Shown here one piece after another: positions 1-8,997 of a DNA stretch of 64,000 nt. The notes below the pieces were generated by a model. It saw only the letters and a program-made list of their open reading frames with translations, was not told the DNA's origin and did not search any database. Location of the stretch: positions 310,001-374,000 of the forward strand of contig CANMKR010000003.1 in NCBI GenBank assembly GCA_947498625.1, read 5' to 3'. Origin of the DNA: an uncultured Kangiella sp. (lineage in GTDB: Bacteria > Pseudomonadota > Gammaproteobacteria > Enterobacterales > Kangiellaceae). The position numbers and the translations under genes were made by a program. Position 1 is the first letter of the stretch; each line of letters starts with the position of its first letter.

Positions 1-2146
1 AATCATAAAAAGTCTCTTTCTGCTCAGCCATTGAGACTAATTTTGCAGCAGGAGCAAATCGCTTTCCATGCAAACTTTCATAATGCTTTAAACGAGCGAC
101 AACTTGGTCAATACCCATGCTATCCATATAACGGAAAGGTCCCCCTCTAAAAGGTGGGAAGCCAATACCAAATATGGCGCCAATATCACCATCACGTGCG
201 CTGCGTATAATGCCCTCATCTAAACAACGTACTGCTTCATTTAGCATCAATAAGATGCCTCTTTCAGCAATTTCATCATTAGATATAGACTTTGTAGGCT
301 CGATGCCAAGAAGTTGATACACACTGCTATCCACTTCCTTAGGGCCTTTTTGTTTTTTACCATATTGGTAAAAGCCTTTGCCGTTCTTCTTACCTAGACG
401 ATTATCTGCAATTAAGCGCTCGAAGATTTTAGGTGGAGCCATGCGCTCACCAAAAGCATCTTCAAGAATAGGCGCAACCTTGGTGGCTACATCAATCCCC
501 ACTTCATCCAATAAGGTAATAGGTCCAACCGGGAATCCAGCTTTTACTAAAGCCTTATCCAATTGCTCAACCGCCACACCTTCACTTAATAACAAGCCCG
601 CTTCGTTCATGTAAGGCGCTAAAATACGGTTGACATAGAAACCTGCACCATCGTTTACTACGATAGGAGTTTTGCCTTGCTTTTTACCTAATTCAACACA
701 AGAAGCCACCACCCAATCAGCAGTATCAGGAGTAGTAATAATCTCCAAAAGAGGCATTTTTTCAACGGGTGAAAAATAATGCAGTCCCACCACTTGTTCA
801 GGACGCTTAGCCGCTTTAGCAATCTCCGTAATTGGAATTGAAGAAGTGTTAGTAGCAAAAATAGTTTTGTCGGAACAGTTAGCTTCCACTTCATTAACCA
901 TTTGATGCTTCAACTCTAACTTTTCAAAGACTGCCTCAATAACCATATCGCAATCATGGAAACCATCGTAATTAGTTGAACCCGTTAAACGTGACATAGT
1001 TTTCTTAGCATCTGCATCACTAATAAAGCGACGTTTCACTTTTTTCGAGATAATGTTCCATGAGTAATTCAGAGCTTTATTGATACCATCCGCGCTAATA
1101 TCTTTGATACGAACCATTTTATTGGCCTTGTCAGCTGATACATACGCAATGCCCGAACCCATCAAGCCGCCACCTAAAACTCCAACTTTATCGATAGTTG
1201 CAGGCTCCGCGTCAGAGTCGATACCTGTATCTTTTTTCAACTCGGTTGTGGCGAAGAAGATATTGATTAAAGCTTTAGCTTCTGAAGACATTACCAGCTC
1301 TGCAAAGTTTTTTGCTTCAATCGCAAAACCAGCAGCTTTACCTTGTGAAACACCCTTTTCAACACACTCTAAGATTTTTTCTGGCGCTGGGTAATTTCCT
1401 TTGGTTTTCTTCAATAATTGCTTTTTCGCCTGATCAAATAAAATATTACGACCAATTGGGTTTTTCTCAAGCGCTAAGGTTTGCAAAGCTTGCATAGAGA
1501 AGATTGATTTCTTTTTTTGCTGACCTTTGCGTAATTGCATCACACGCTTGCGGGCAGCCTTGATTAAATTAGCACTTGCGGTAACTTCATCCACCAAACC
1601 AAGTTTTAAAGCTTTTTTCGGGAACACCTGCTTGCCCGTTAACATCATATCTAAAGATGCTGCAATCCCAATTAACTTAGGCAAACGCTGAGTACCGCCG
1701 CCGCCTGGTAACAAGCCAATTTGTACTTCGGGCAAACCTAGCTTGGTAGACTTATCATCAGAACAAACACGGCCATGACAGGCCAATGCAAACTCTAAAC
1801 CACCGCCAAGGCAAACACCATCGATAGCAGCAACTACAGGGATATTTAATGCTTCAAGTTTATCGAAAATAATATGGCCATTGCGACTCATTTGCTCAGC
1901 TTCTTCTACCGTTTTAGCTGAATTCAACATATTGATATCAGCACCAGCGATAAAACTCTTTTGCTTACGGCTGGTAAAAATAACGCCTTTAATTTCTTTT
2001 TGTTGAGCAATGTCCTTGATGAGACTATCAGCTTCATCGATAAACTCTTGCTTTAAAACATTTTGTGCTTCACCCTCTACTTCAAAGGAAACAATGGCGA
2101 TACCGTCATCTTGTAAATCAAATTCAAAAATACTATTGTTAGCCAT
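1..2146 (-). CDS. fadJ: Fatty-acid oxidation complex alpha subunit FadJ (3' end cut by window)
   Basis: This is a multifunctional beta-oxidation enzyme combining enoyl-CoA hydratase and L-3-hydroxyacyl-CoA dehydrogenase activities. About 715 residues are visible, close to the usual full length, so only a few C-terminal codons are missing. The N-terminal third is a crotonase domain with the oxyanion stretch LGGGLEFALA and the motif GLPEVQIGLLPGGGGT. Near residue 321 the dehydrogenase half starts with the NAD-binding loop GGGLMGSGIA, and it carries the HADH motif NTSSIPITEIA. The ATG overlaps the fadI stop codon as TAATG, so translation is probably coupled to fadI, its partner thiolase. FadJ is preferred over FadB because of length, gene order (I before J) and the FadI-type partner. 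Confidence 0.93.
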   Translation of the reverse strand, partial: MANNSIFEFDLQDDGIAIVSFEVEGEAQNVLKQEFIDEADSLIKDIAQQKEIKGVIFTSRKQKSFIAGADINMLNSAKTVEEAEQMSRNGHIIFDKLEALNIPVVAAIDGVCLGGGLEFALACHGRVCSDDKSTKLGLPEVQIGLLPGGGGTQRLPKLIGIAASLDMMLTGKQVFPKKALKLGLVDEVTASANLIKAARKRVMQLRKGQQKKKSIFSMQALQTLALEKNPIGRNILFDQAKKQLLKKTKGNYPAPEKILECVEKGVSQGKAAGFAIEAKNFAELVMSSEAKALINIFFATTELKKDTGIDSDAEPATIDKVGVLGGGLMGSGIAYVSADKANKMVRIKDISADGINKALNYSWNIISKKVKRRFISDADAKKTMSRLTGSTNYDGFHDCDMVIEAVFEKLELKHQMVNEVEANCSDKTIFATNTSSIPITEIAKAAKRPEQVVGLHYFSPVEKMPLLEIITTPDTADWVVASCVELGKKQGKTPIVVNDGAGFYVNRILAPYMNEAGLLLSEGVAVEQLDKALVKAGFPVGPITLLDEVGIDVATKVAPILEDAFGERMAPPKIFERLIADNRLGKKNGKGFYQYGKKQKGPKEVDSSVYQLLGIEPTKSISNDEIAERGILLMLNEAVRCLDEGIIRSARDGDIGAIFGIGFPPFRGGPFRYMDSMGIDQVVARLKHYESLHGKRFAPAAKLVSMAEQKETFYD

Positions 2147-3468
2147 TAGTCAACCTCCACGATCATAGCTGCGCCTAAACCACCAGCAGCACAAGCCGTG
2201 GTTAAACCTACGCCACCACCGCGACGTTTCAATTCATTTAATGTTTGAGTAATCAAACGTGCACCCGTAGCGGCAAATGGGTGACCATAAGCTAGCGAGC
2301 CTCCATTGACATTAAACTTATCCATATCAATATCACCAATTTTGGTTCTTTGGCCTAAGTTGTCTTTCGCAAACTGAGTCGAACCAAACGCTTGCACGTT
2401 AGAAAGCGCTTGCGCCGCAAAAGCTTCATGCATTTCAATAAGATCCAAATCTTTTAACTTCATTTTTGCTTTTTTCAGTGCCAATGGCGTCGCATAAGAT
2501 GGCCCCATTAACATGTCATGGTCTGCTTGGTTCGCAGAAAAAGCATAACTTTTGATATAACCTAATGGCTTATATCCTAAAGCTTTAGCTTTCGACTCAC
2601 TCATTAGAACCACTGCCGAAGCACCATCACTTAATGGCGTAGAATTGGCAGCGGTTAAGGTTCCATATTTTTTATCGAATGCTGGACGTAATTTGGCATA
2701 ACCTTCTAAGGTCGAGTTAAAACGAACGATGTTATCTTGGCTCAAAGGTTCTTTGGTATATGGTGGGACGTGGGCAGTCATGACTTCATCATTAAGTAAG
2801 CCCGATTCCCATGCTTTAGCCGCTAATGAATGCGAACGGTGAGCTAGAGCATCTTGCTCTTCACGAGTAATACCACGATCACGTGCCATTTGTTCAGCAT
2901 TTTGTCCCATGCTCAAGCCAGTTGAGTATTCTTTAATCGCAGGTGGCACTGGCAACAAGTCGCCAGGACGAAGTTTCTTCAAAATCGCTAGTTTATGGCC
3001 AAAGGTTCTGGCCTTTTGTAAATCAACCAAAGCTAATGATAATTTTTTACTGACACCAATCGGCACCACTGAAGAAGAGTCAGCACCGCCAGCAATACCA
3101 ACAGAGACATCACCTAGCATGATCGAATCAGCCAAACTCGCTATAGTTTGGAAACTGGTAGCACAGGCTCTTGAAATCGAATAAGCATCAGTACGCACAT
3201 TCATTGGAGTGCCGAGCACAATTTCGCGAGCAATATTTGGCGCTTCCGGTAAAACAACCACTTGTCCAAAAACCACTCGCTCAATTAAATCAGGGTCGAG
3301 TTCTGTTTTAGTGATCAGTTCATTAACCACCATCTTGCCCAATTCAATTGCATTCACGCCACGATAATGAGTAGCTTGCTTAGCAAAAGGGGTTCTTAAA
3401 CCAGAAACGATAGCAACCCTATCTTGCTTAGGGCGTTTTGCGGTTTTCTTAGCGGCTTCAGCGCTCAT
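2146..3468 (-). CDS. fadI: Acetyl-CoA acyltransferase (3-ketoacyl-CoA thiolase) FadI
   Basis: This thiolase performs the last step of beta-oxidation, cleaving 3-ketoacyl-CoA to acetyl-CoA and a shortened acyl-CoA. The nucleophilic cysteine is C102 in SRACATSF. The HEAFAAQ and [10 protein letters not shown] motifs and the C-terminal [10 protein letters not shown] stretch complete the active site. The start is set at the ATG at 3468, which gives 440 residues. The reading frame extends to a TTG at 3480, but that TTGGAG is better read as the Shine-Dalgarno sequence about 8 bases upstream of the ATG. It is the first gene of the fadI-fadJ operon and makes the trifunctional complex with FadJ. A PsrA-like palindrome lies about 55 bp upstream. 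Confidence 0.95.
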   Translation of the reverse strand: MSAEAAKKTAKRPKQDRVAIVSGLRTPFAKQATHYRGVNAIELGKMVVNELITKTELDPDLIERVVFGQVVVLPEAPNIAREIVLGTPMNVRTDAYSISRACATSFQTIASLADSIMLGDVSVGIAGGADSSSVVPIGVSKKLSLALVDLQKARTFGHKLAILKKLRPGDLLPVPPAIKEYSTGLSMGQNAEQMARDRGITREEQDALAHRSHSLAAKAWESGLLNDEVMTAHVPPYTKEPLSQDNIVRFNSTLEGYAKLRPAFDKKYGTLTAANSTPLSDGASAVVLMSESKAKALGYKPLGYIKSYAFSANQADHDMLMGPSYATPLALKKAKMKLKDLDLIEMHEAFAAQALSNVQAFGSTQFAKDNLGQRTKIGDIDMDKFNVNGGSLAYGHPFAATGARLITQTLNELKRRGGGVGLTTACAAGGLGAAMIVEVD

Positions 3469-3522
3469 AATTAACTCCAATAGTAAATCTTATCCACTGA
3501 TTGTACCTGATGCCCTTACTTT

Positions 3523-3540
3523 TTTAAACAATCGTTTAAA
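3523..3540. promoter_or_regulatory. Candidate PsrA/FadR-type fatty-acid operator
   Basis: This is a perfect inverted repeat, TTTAAAC-AATC-GTTTAAA, about 55 bp upstream of fadI. Its core AAAC-N4-GTTT matches the form reported for the TetR-family fatty-acid regulator PsrA in gammaproteobacteria (GAAAC-N4-GTTTC). The palindrome is seen directly; the regulator assignment is inference from family knowledge. Confidence 0.55.
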
Positions 3541-3671
3541 TAGCTAGCTGTGATTTTTGAGCCTAAAACACAGGCTTTAGCTAAATAAGGACAAGATATA
3601 GCCAGAAAGACACAATTAGTTGCATTTTTTTGCAATTCAAGGCTACACAAGAGATGATAATTTCATTAAAT

Positions 3672-3677
3672 TATAAT
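3672..3677 (+). promoter_or_regulatory. Candidate -10 box for the MoxR operon
   Basis: A perfect TATAAT lies about 34 bp upstream of the TTG start of the MoxR-type gene. No good -35 element is visible at the right distance, so the promoter call is tentative. Confidence 0.35.
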
Positions 3678-3710
3678 GCCCTGAAATGCTAGGCATGGAA
3701 TAGAAGAATT

Positions 3711-4730
3711 TTGAAAGAAGAATCGATCAGACCCGAAACCAAGACAGCAGAAACCCCTAATCTTGAGAAGAGCCAACAGAACCATCATTTTAGCAACTTA
3801 GAGCAATACCTAAGTTCCAGAATTATTGGCCAAAAAGATCTGGTTCATAAGATATTAATTGCACTATTAGCCGATGGTCACTTGCTGGTAGAAGGTGCTC
3901 CGGGTTTGGCAAAAACTCGTGCCATTAAAGAGCTTTCTCGTGTTATTGAAGGTGACTTTCAACGCATTCAATTTACGCCAGATTTGTTACCAGCGGATTT
4001 AACGGGTACCGAAATCTATCGCCCACAAGATTCAAGTTTTAGCTTTCAAAAAGGACCTTTGTTTCACAACCTAGTATTGGCGGATGAAATTAACCGTGCT
4101 CCAGCAAAGGTACAATCGGCTTTACTAGAAGCCATGGCCGAACGTCAAATCAGTGTTGGTAATAATAGTTTTCAACTACCGCCATTATTTCTGGTGATGG
4201 CGACACAAAACCCTATTGAGCAAGAAGGCACTTACCCGCTACCCGAAGCTCAGCTGGATCGCTTTTTAATGCATATTGAAGTTGGCTACCCTGATAATGA
4301 AGCTGAATCTGCAATTTTAGCGCTGAATCGCCGCGAGGCATTTGCAGATAGCGCACCAACTATTGCCGAACTGCCTCAAGAGCAATTATTTGCCGCCCGC
4401 AAAGAAGTGGTGTCACTTTATATGGCGCAAGAAGTAGAAGATTATTTAATTCAACTAGTCTTAGCCACTCGTCACCCTGAAAAATACGATAATAAGCTTG
4501 GTCAATACATTGAATTTGGCGCCAGCCCTCGTGCCACCATTGCTTTAGATCGATGCGCCAGAGCAAATGCTTGGTTAAGTGGGCGAGATTATGTGACTCC
4601 GGGCGATGTTCAAGCGGTGCTTTTCGATACTTTGCGTCACCGTATTATCCTTAGCTATCAAGCTGAAGCAGAAGGCATCAATAGCAACCAAGTCATTGAG
4701 CAATTAATCCAGCTAGTACCTACACCTTAA
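3711..4730 (+). CDS. MoxR-family AAA+ ATPase
   Basis: This is a AAA+ chaperone-like ATPase of the MoxR family. These proteins work with von Willebrand factor A (VWA) proteins to mature or insert partner complexes. The 339 residues contain Walker A GAPGLAKT, Walker B LVLADEINRAP, the sensor stretch ATQNPIEQEGTYPLPEAQLD, and an arginine-rich lid GASPRATIAL. The start is a TTG: there is no ATG before the Walker A region, and a weak GAAG lies just upstream. It heads a six-gene same-strand operon (DUF58, DUF4381, two VWA proteins, BatD-like), a classic MoxR arrangement in Proteobacteria. The substrate is unknown. Confidence 0.92.
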   Translation: MKEESIRPETKTAETPNLEKSQQNHHFSNLEQYLSSRIIGQKDLVHKILIALLADGHLLVEGAPGLAKTRAIKELSRVIEGDFQRIQFTPDLLPADLTGTEIYRPQDSSFSFQKGPLFHNLVLADEINRAPAKVQSALLEAMAERQISVGNNSFQLPPLFLVMATQNPIEQEGTYPLPEAQLDRFLMHIEVGYPDNEAESAILALNRREAFADSAPTIAELPQEQLFAARKEVVSLYMAQEVEDYLIQLVLATRHPEKYDNKLGQYIEFGASPRATIALDRCARANAWLSGRDYVTPGDVQAVLFDTLRHRIILSYQAEAEGINSNQVIEQLIQLVPTP

Positions 4731-4756
4731 GCATTTTGATAAGGTAGCTATTTAGC

Positions 4757-5791
4757 ATGCAGAAAAGTTTTTCAGCCAATAACCTATCGCTGCAAGCGGA
4801 AACGATTGAGCTTAGTCTTGAGCAATTGATCGCTTGCCAATATATGGCAAATGATAAGGTTCCTTTGCCTAATAAAAAAACCAAAGCTCACTTAGTTGGT
4901 GGCCATTTGTCGCCATTCAAAGGCCGTGGTATGGAATTTTCGGAAGTTCGTCAATATCAAGCTGGCGATGATATTCGAACAATCGATTGGCGAGTTACCG
5001 CTCGAACTGGCAAGGTACACACTAAGATTTTTCAAGAAGAACGTGAGCGGCCAGTATTCATAGTTTTAGATTTACAAGACAGCATGTTTTTTGGCTCCAA
5101 AAACCGTTTCAAATCCACACTAGCTTCTATCCAAGCTGCTAGGGCTTTTTGGGTTGCCTTCAATTCAGGCAATCGAGTCGGTGCTTTACTCAATAATGCT
5201 CATACTCATCATGAGCTAAAGCCATCCAACCGTCGAAAAGACGGATTGCGTATGCTGCAAAAAATATTAGAAGTTCATAACCATCGATTGTCGCAACTCT
5301 ATAATCCTCAATCACAAGCTGAATCCTATAAAATTAATCGCAACTCCTTAAGTGATTCATTATTAAGGTTACGTCACTTAACCAAGGGTGGCTGCCTGAT
5401 TTATGTTTTTAGTGACTTTATGGACTTCACTGACGAATGTGATAAACACTTAGCGCACTTATCGCAACATAATGATATCTATGGCGTCATGCTAAGTGAC
5501 CCACTTGAACAAACTATTGGTGTTGCCGGACATTATCACGTCACCGATGGACATAACACTCTTGGTTTTAATGCCAATAGCCGCAAAAATGTTCGTAACT
5601 ATCAACAGCATTTTGCGCAAAGGCTTGCTAATGTAAAAAATCGGTTTATACAAAGCCAATGCTACTTTAACCATTTAAGTACTGAGCAGCCCGTTAATCA
5701 TTTAGCTTTAAACCCGATGGCGCTAGAAAGACAAGTAGCCATGTTTAGTCATACCGACGCGCTGCAATCTACTAGGTCAATGAGTAATTAA
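4757..5791 (+). CDS. DUF58 domain protein, MoxR partner
   Basis: This 344-residue DUF58 protein is the usual second gene of MoxR operons. The diagnostic stretch GRGMEFSEVRQYQAGDDIR...IDWR is at about residues 54-78, followed by a degenerate VWA-like fold with VFIVLDLQDSM. No signal peptide or membrane segment is visible, so it is probably cytoplasmic and an adaptor between the ATPase and the membrane VWA proteins (inference). It starts 26 bp after the MoxR gene, and its stop is one base from the next start, so it is clearly co-transcribed. Confidence 0.9.
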   Translation: MQKSFSANNLSLQAETIELSLEQLIACQYMANDKVPLPNKKTKAHLVGGHLSPFKGRGMEFSEVRQYQAGDDIRTIDWRVTARTGKVHTKIFQEERERPVFIVLDLQDSMFFGSKNRFKSTLASIQAARAFWVAFNSGNRVGALLNNAHTHHELKPSNRRKDGLRMLQKILEVHNHRLSQLYNPQSQAESYKINRNSLSDSLLRLRHLTKGGCLIYVFSDFMDFTDECDKHLAHLSQHNDIYGVMLSDPLEQTIGVAGHYHVTDGHNTLGFNANSRKNVRNYQQHFAQRLANVKNRFIQSQCYFNHLSTEQPVNHLALNPMALERQVAMFSHTDALQSTRSMSN

Positions 5792-5792
5792 A

Positions 5793-6275
5793 ATGGTGCA
5801 ACAAGAATTACTATCTAAACTAAAAGATGTGCACTTACCGGGTGAAGTCAGTTGGTGGCCGCTAGCCATTGGCTGGTGGCTATTGATCGGTTTGATTTTG
5901 CTCAGCCTGACAGTGGTGTTTGTTATCCGATATCAAAAGGCTAAGAAGTTTCGATTAAGTAAATTAGCGATTAAAGAACTTAACAGTATAGCCTCATCTG
6001 ACAATGACAACTGGCTAATGCAGTTAGAAGTTTTATTAAAACGCGCCAGTCTTGCCTATTTCCCAAAGCGAAAGGTCGCCAGTTTAACTCAAGCAAGCTG
6101 GATTGATTTTTTGATATCCACAGGTAAAGGTGTTTGGAATGATCAATCTCTAATGCTTCTAAAAGATGGGGTATATCAAGATAAAAAAGCAATTCCAACA
6201 AGTCATAAGAGCCAGTTGTTTTCTGAAGCAAAACAGTGGCTAATACAACTTCCCTTGGAGACCAACCATGTTTGA
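5793..6275 (+). CDS. DUF4381 membrane protein of the MoxR operon
   Basis: This 160-residue protein has a single membrane segment near residues 22-48, preceded by the conserved-looking stretch LKDVHLPGEVSWWPLAIGWW. The remainder is a basic cytoplasmic domain. The pattern and position between DUF58 and a VWA gene match the DUF4381 family, whose role is unknown. The start follows the DUF58 stop by one base, and its end overlaps the next gene by 8 bp, so it is translated as part of the operon. Confidence 0.85.
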   Translation: MVQQELLSKLKDVHLPGEVSWWPLAIGWWLLIGLILLSLTVVFVIRYQKAKKFRLSKLAIKELNSIASSDNDNWLMQLEVLLKRASLAYFPKRKVASLTQASWIDFLISTGKGVWNDQSLMLLKDGVYQDKKAIPTSHKSQLFSEAKQWLIQLPLETNHV

Positions 6276-7290
6276 GTTGGCTTGGCCTTGGGTATGGCTA
6301 TTAGCACCACTGCCAATATTGGTCTGGTGGTTAAGTCAAAGGAAAGCGCAGCAGAATGCCTTACGCGCCCCCATTTTTTTACAGTGGCAACAATTTAAAG
6401 ATAATCATCAAGAGTCCAGTTTTAACTTCCCTTGGTTATTAATGCTTATTTGGCTTTTGATATTATTAGCCGCTAGTCGTCCACAATGGATTGGCGATCC
6501 GATTCGACTACCTGCCAGTGGCCGCGACCTGATGGTATCGATTGACGTGTCCGGCAGTATGGAAATGAAGGATATGGTTGTTGAGCGTAAACAGGTCGAC
6601 CGACTGGTTGCGGTTAAGCATATTCTTAACAGTTTCATAGAACGACGCGAAGGCGATCGACTTGGTTTAATTTTATTTGGCGAACAAGCTTATCTACAAA
6701 CACCTTTAAGTTTTGATCTAAAAACGGTTCAGATAATGCTGAACGAAAGTGAAATAGGTTTAGCTGGTCCATCAGCTACTGCAATTGGCGATAGTATCGG
6801 ACTAGCGGTCAAACGCCTCAAAGATCGTAATGCTAAAAATCGAGTGCTCATTTTACTTACCGACGGTGTTAATAATGCGGGGATATTAGATCCGCTGCAG
6901 GCTGCGCAGCTTGCTGAGCATGCTGGCGTGACTATCTATACCATAGGTATTGGCGCCGATGAAGTGGTGACCAGCAACGGATTATTCAGCCGCCGCTTTA
7001 ACCCTTCTCGCGAATTAGATGAAGAAACTCTCACTAAAGTAGCCGAATTAACTAATGGTCGTTATTTTAGAGCAAGAGATACAGAATCTTTAGATGAGAT
7101 TTATAATATTATTAATGAGCTAGAACCGGTCGAGCAGGACCAAGAAACTTATCGCCCTACTAAAGCATTATTTTTCATTCCTTTATTAATGGTATTAATC
7201 ATCAGCTTACTCAATAAATTCATGCAACTAGTCAGCACTAGGCGTACAAGCGGCGCTATCACAAATGACAGAGGTGTTGCGAATGGCTGA
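6268..7290 (+). CDS. VWA-domain membrane protein, BatA-like
   Basis: This 340-residue inner-membrane protein has two N-terminal hydrophobic segments (about residues 5-22 and 54-70), a VWA domain, and a C-terminal membrane segment (about 297-315). The metal-ion-dependent adhesion site is intact: DVSGS at residues 93-97 and LLTDGVNNAG further on. It resembles the BatA proteins of Bacteroides aerotolerance operons. It overlaps the DUF4381 gene at its start and the next VWA gene at its end. It is a likely partner of the MoxR ATPase at the membrane; the client complex is unknown. Confidence 0.9.
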   Translation: MFELAWPWVWLLAPLPILVWWLSQRKAQQNALRAPIFLQWQQFKDNHQESSFNFPWLLMLIWLLILLAASRPQWIGDPIRLPASGRDLMVSIDVSGSMEMKDMVVERKQVDRLVAVKHILNSFIERREGDRLGLILFGEQAYLQTPLSFDLKTVQIMLNESEIGLAGPSATAIGDSIGLAVKRLKDRNAKNRVLILLTDGVNNAGILDPLQAAQLAEHAGVTIYTIGIGADEVVTSNGLFSRRFNPSRELDEETLTKVAELTNGRYFRARDTESLDEIYNIINELEPVEQDQETYRPTKALFFIPLLMVLIISLLNKFMQLVSTRRTSGAITNDRGVANG

Positions 7291-8986
7291 TTGGCTATTT
7301 AATACTTTAGGGATTTATTTTATTCGCCCCTGGGCATGGCTATTATTAATTCCAGTAGCGCTATTGTTTATTTGGCAAACCAGTAAGAAAAACTATCAAT
7401 CAAGTTGGTCAAATTTAATTGATGATCATTTATTACAATGGATTTTGCCGAATACTGATGACAAGCAAAAAAAATCGCTAAGGAATTTTCTGCTATTGGC
7501 ATTTTGGCTGTTAGTAGTGACGGCTTTATCAGGGCCGAGTTGGAATAAATTGCCCCAACCCATTTATTCCAGTAATGATGCTAATGTTCTGGTTTTAGAT
7601 CTTTCAAGCTCTATGGACGCGCAAGATATAGCACCCAGTCGATTAGCTCGCGCTAAATTCAAGCTCTATGATCTACTACAACAAGTCTCAGAAGGTAATA
7701 GCGCTTTAATCGTGTATGCCGGTGATGCTTTTATTTTAAGTCCACTAACCAGTGACGAAAAAACCATAGAGAATTTAATTCGCCCACTAGAAACCGAGTT
7801 AATGCCCATTAGAGGCAGTCAGCCTCAGCGCGGTATTGAAAAAGCGATAGAACTACTCGAGAATGCTAATCAGGTTACAGGGAACATCATCTGGGTTACT
7901 GATGGTGCTGAAACCAGCCAACTAGAAACCATCGGCAACTTGATTAGCGACACTAATTTTCAGCTTAAAATATTAGCCGCAGGAACTGACGAGGGAGCGC
8001 CAATCAAAATGCCTGGCGGGCGTTTTTTGAAGGACTCTAGCGGTAATATTGTTGTGCCAAAATTAAATTATTCACAACTAGCTGACTTTGCCAATACTAA
8101 TACGGCGACTTTAACAGCCATTACTGCTGATAATACCGATATAAGCATTTTAAGAGCGAATAACTTAAGTCCGCTGGATAATAATTATCAAAAAGAAGAT
8201 ATTTTTGCCGATAATTGGCATGATTCCGGTTATTGGTTAATACTTTTGATGATCCCTATCGTGCTTTATTCTTTTAAAAATAAAAATGTCCTAGCGATTT
8301 TATTGATTTCTGTTGCTTTATACTCGCCCTATCAAAGCACTCAAGCCAGTGTCACCGATAAACTATTTTTGAACAAAGATCAGCAAGCTCTCAAGCAATA
8401 TAAGCAAGGTGAGTTTTCTGAGGCAGAGTCAAAGTTTAAAGATCAACACTGGAAAGCCATTGCAGCCTACAAAAACGGTGACTATGCAGCAGCTAGTAAT
8501 TATTTATCACAGGCGCAAACAGCAGATGAGCTTTATAACTTGGGCAATGCTCTAGCGCTAGCTGGAGACTATCAAACGGCCATTGATAGTTACCAAAAAG
8601 TCATAGACTTAGATAACGAGCATCAAGATGCTATTTTTAATAAAAAAGTAATAGAAGATTTGTTGCAGCAACAAGAACAAGAAAACCCTTCTGAGCAAGA
8701 ACAAGAGCAACAACAAGAACAACAGCAAGAGCAAAATGAGCAAGAGCAACAAGAGCAACAGAATCAACAGCAGCAAGACAGCCAGCAGCAAAACGAAGAA
8801 CAAGAAGAGCAACAAGAAAAGTCACCAGAGCAGCAGTTAAAAGAGCTTTCTGAGCAAGAAAAGCAGCAAGAGTTAGAGCAGTGGCTTAAAAAGATTTCAG
8901 ATGACCCTGGCCGCCTAATCCGTAACAAAATGAAGCTTGAATATAATCGTAGAGGCTACCGTTCTCAGCCTTCAAAAACTTGGTAA
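7283..8986 (+). CDS. VWA and TPR membrane protein (BatB-BatC type fusion)
   Basis: This 567-residue protein joins a second VWA domain (MIDAS DLSSS at about 106-110, VTDGAE later) to a periplasm-facing tetratricopeptide region (about 380-460). A long Gln/Glu-rich tail follows, then a short conserved end. In Bacteroides these parts are separate BatB and BatC proteins. The ATG at 7283 is preferred over the upstream frame start at 7265 because AGAGG precedes it by 8 bases. The start overlaps the previous VWA gene by 8 bp. The low-complexity linker is probably unstructured. Confidence 0.88.
   Translation: MADWLFNTLGIYFIRPWAWLLLIPVALLFIWQTSKKNYQSSWSNLIDDHLLQWILPNTDDKQKKSLRNFLLLAFWLLVVTALSGPSWNKLPQPIYSSNDANVLVLDLSSSMDAQDIAPSRLARAKFKLYDLLQQVSEGNSALIVYAGDAFILSPLTSDEKTIENLIRPLETELMPIRGSQPQRGIEKAIELLENANQVTGNIIWVTDGAETSQLETIGNLISDTNFQLKILAAGTDEGAPIKMPGGRFLKDSSGNIVVPKLNYSQLADFANTNTATLTAITADNTDISILRANNLSPLDNNYQKEDIFADNWHDSGYWLILLMIPIVLYSFKNKNVLAILLISVALYSPYQSTQASVTDKLFLNKDQQALKQYKQGEFSEAESKFKDQHWKAIAAYKNGDYAAASNYLSQAQTADELYNLGNALALAGDYQTAIDSYQKVIDLDNEHQDAIFNKKVIEDLLQQQEQENPSEQEQEQQQEQQQEQNEQEQQEQQNQQQQDSQQQNEEQEEQQEKSPEQQLKELSEQEKQQELEQWLKKISDDPGRLIRNKMKLEYNRRGYRSQPSKTW
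8665..8830 (+). repeat. CAA/GAG-rich low-complexity tract coding a Gln/Glu linker
   Basis: About 55 codons consist almost only of CAA, CAG, GAA and GAG, with a few AAT and AGC. They lie inside the VWA-TPR gene and encode a Gln/Glu-rich acidic linker. Such tracts slip easily, so length variation between strains is expected. The antisense Leu-rich frames here are by-products. Confidence 0.8.
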
Positions 8987-8997
8987 CCATTAAAGCT

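Noticed and set aside
3559-3576. AGCCT / AGGCT hairpin upstream of the MoxR operon
   Set aside because: It has a five-base stem and no T run; too weak to call.
8609-8825. Leu-rich small proteins on the minus strand
   Set aside because: They are antisense reflections of the CAA/GAG tract in the VWA-TPR gene, with no ribosome site.
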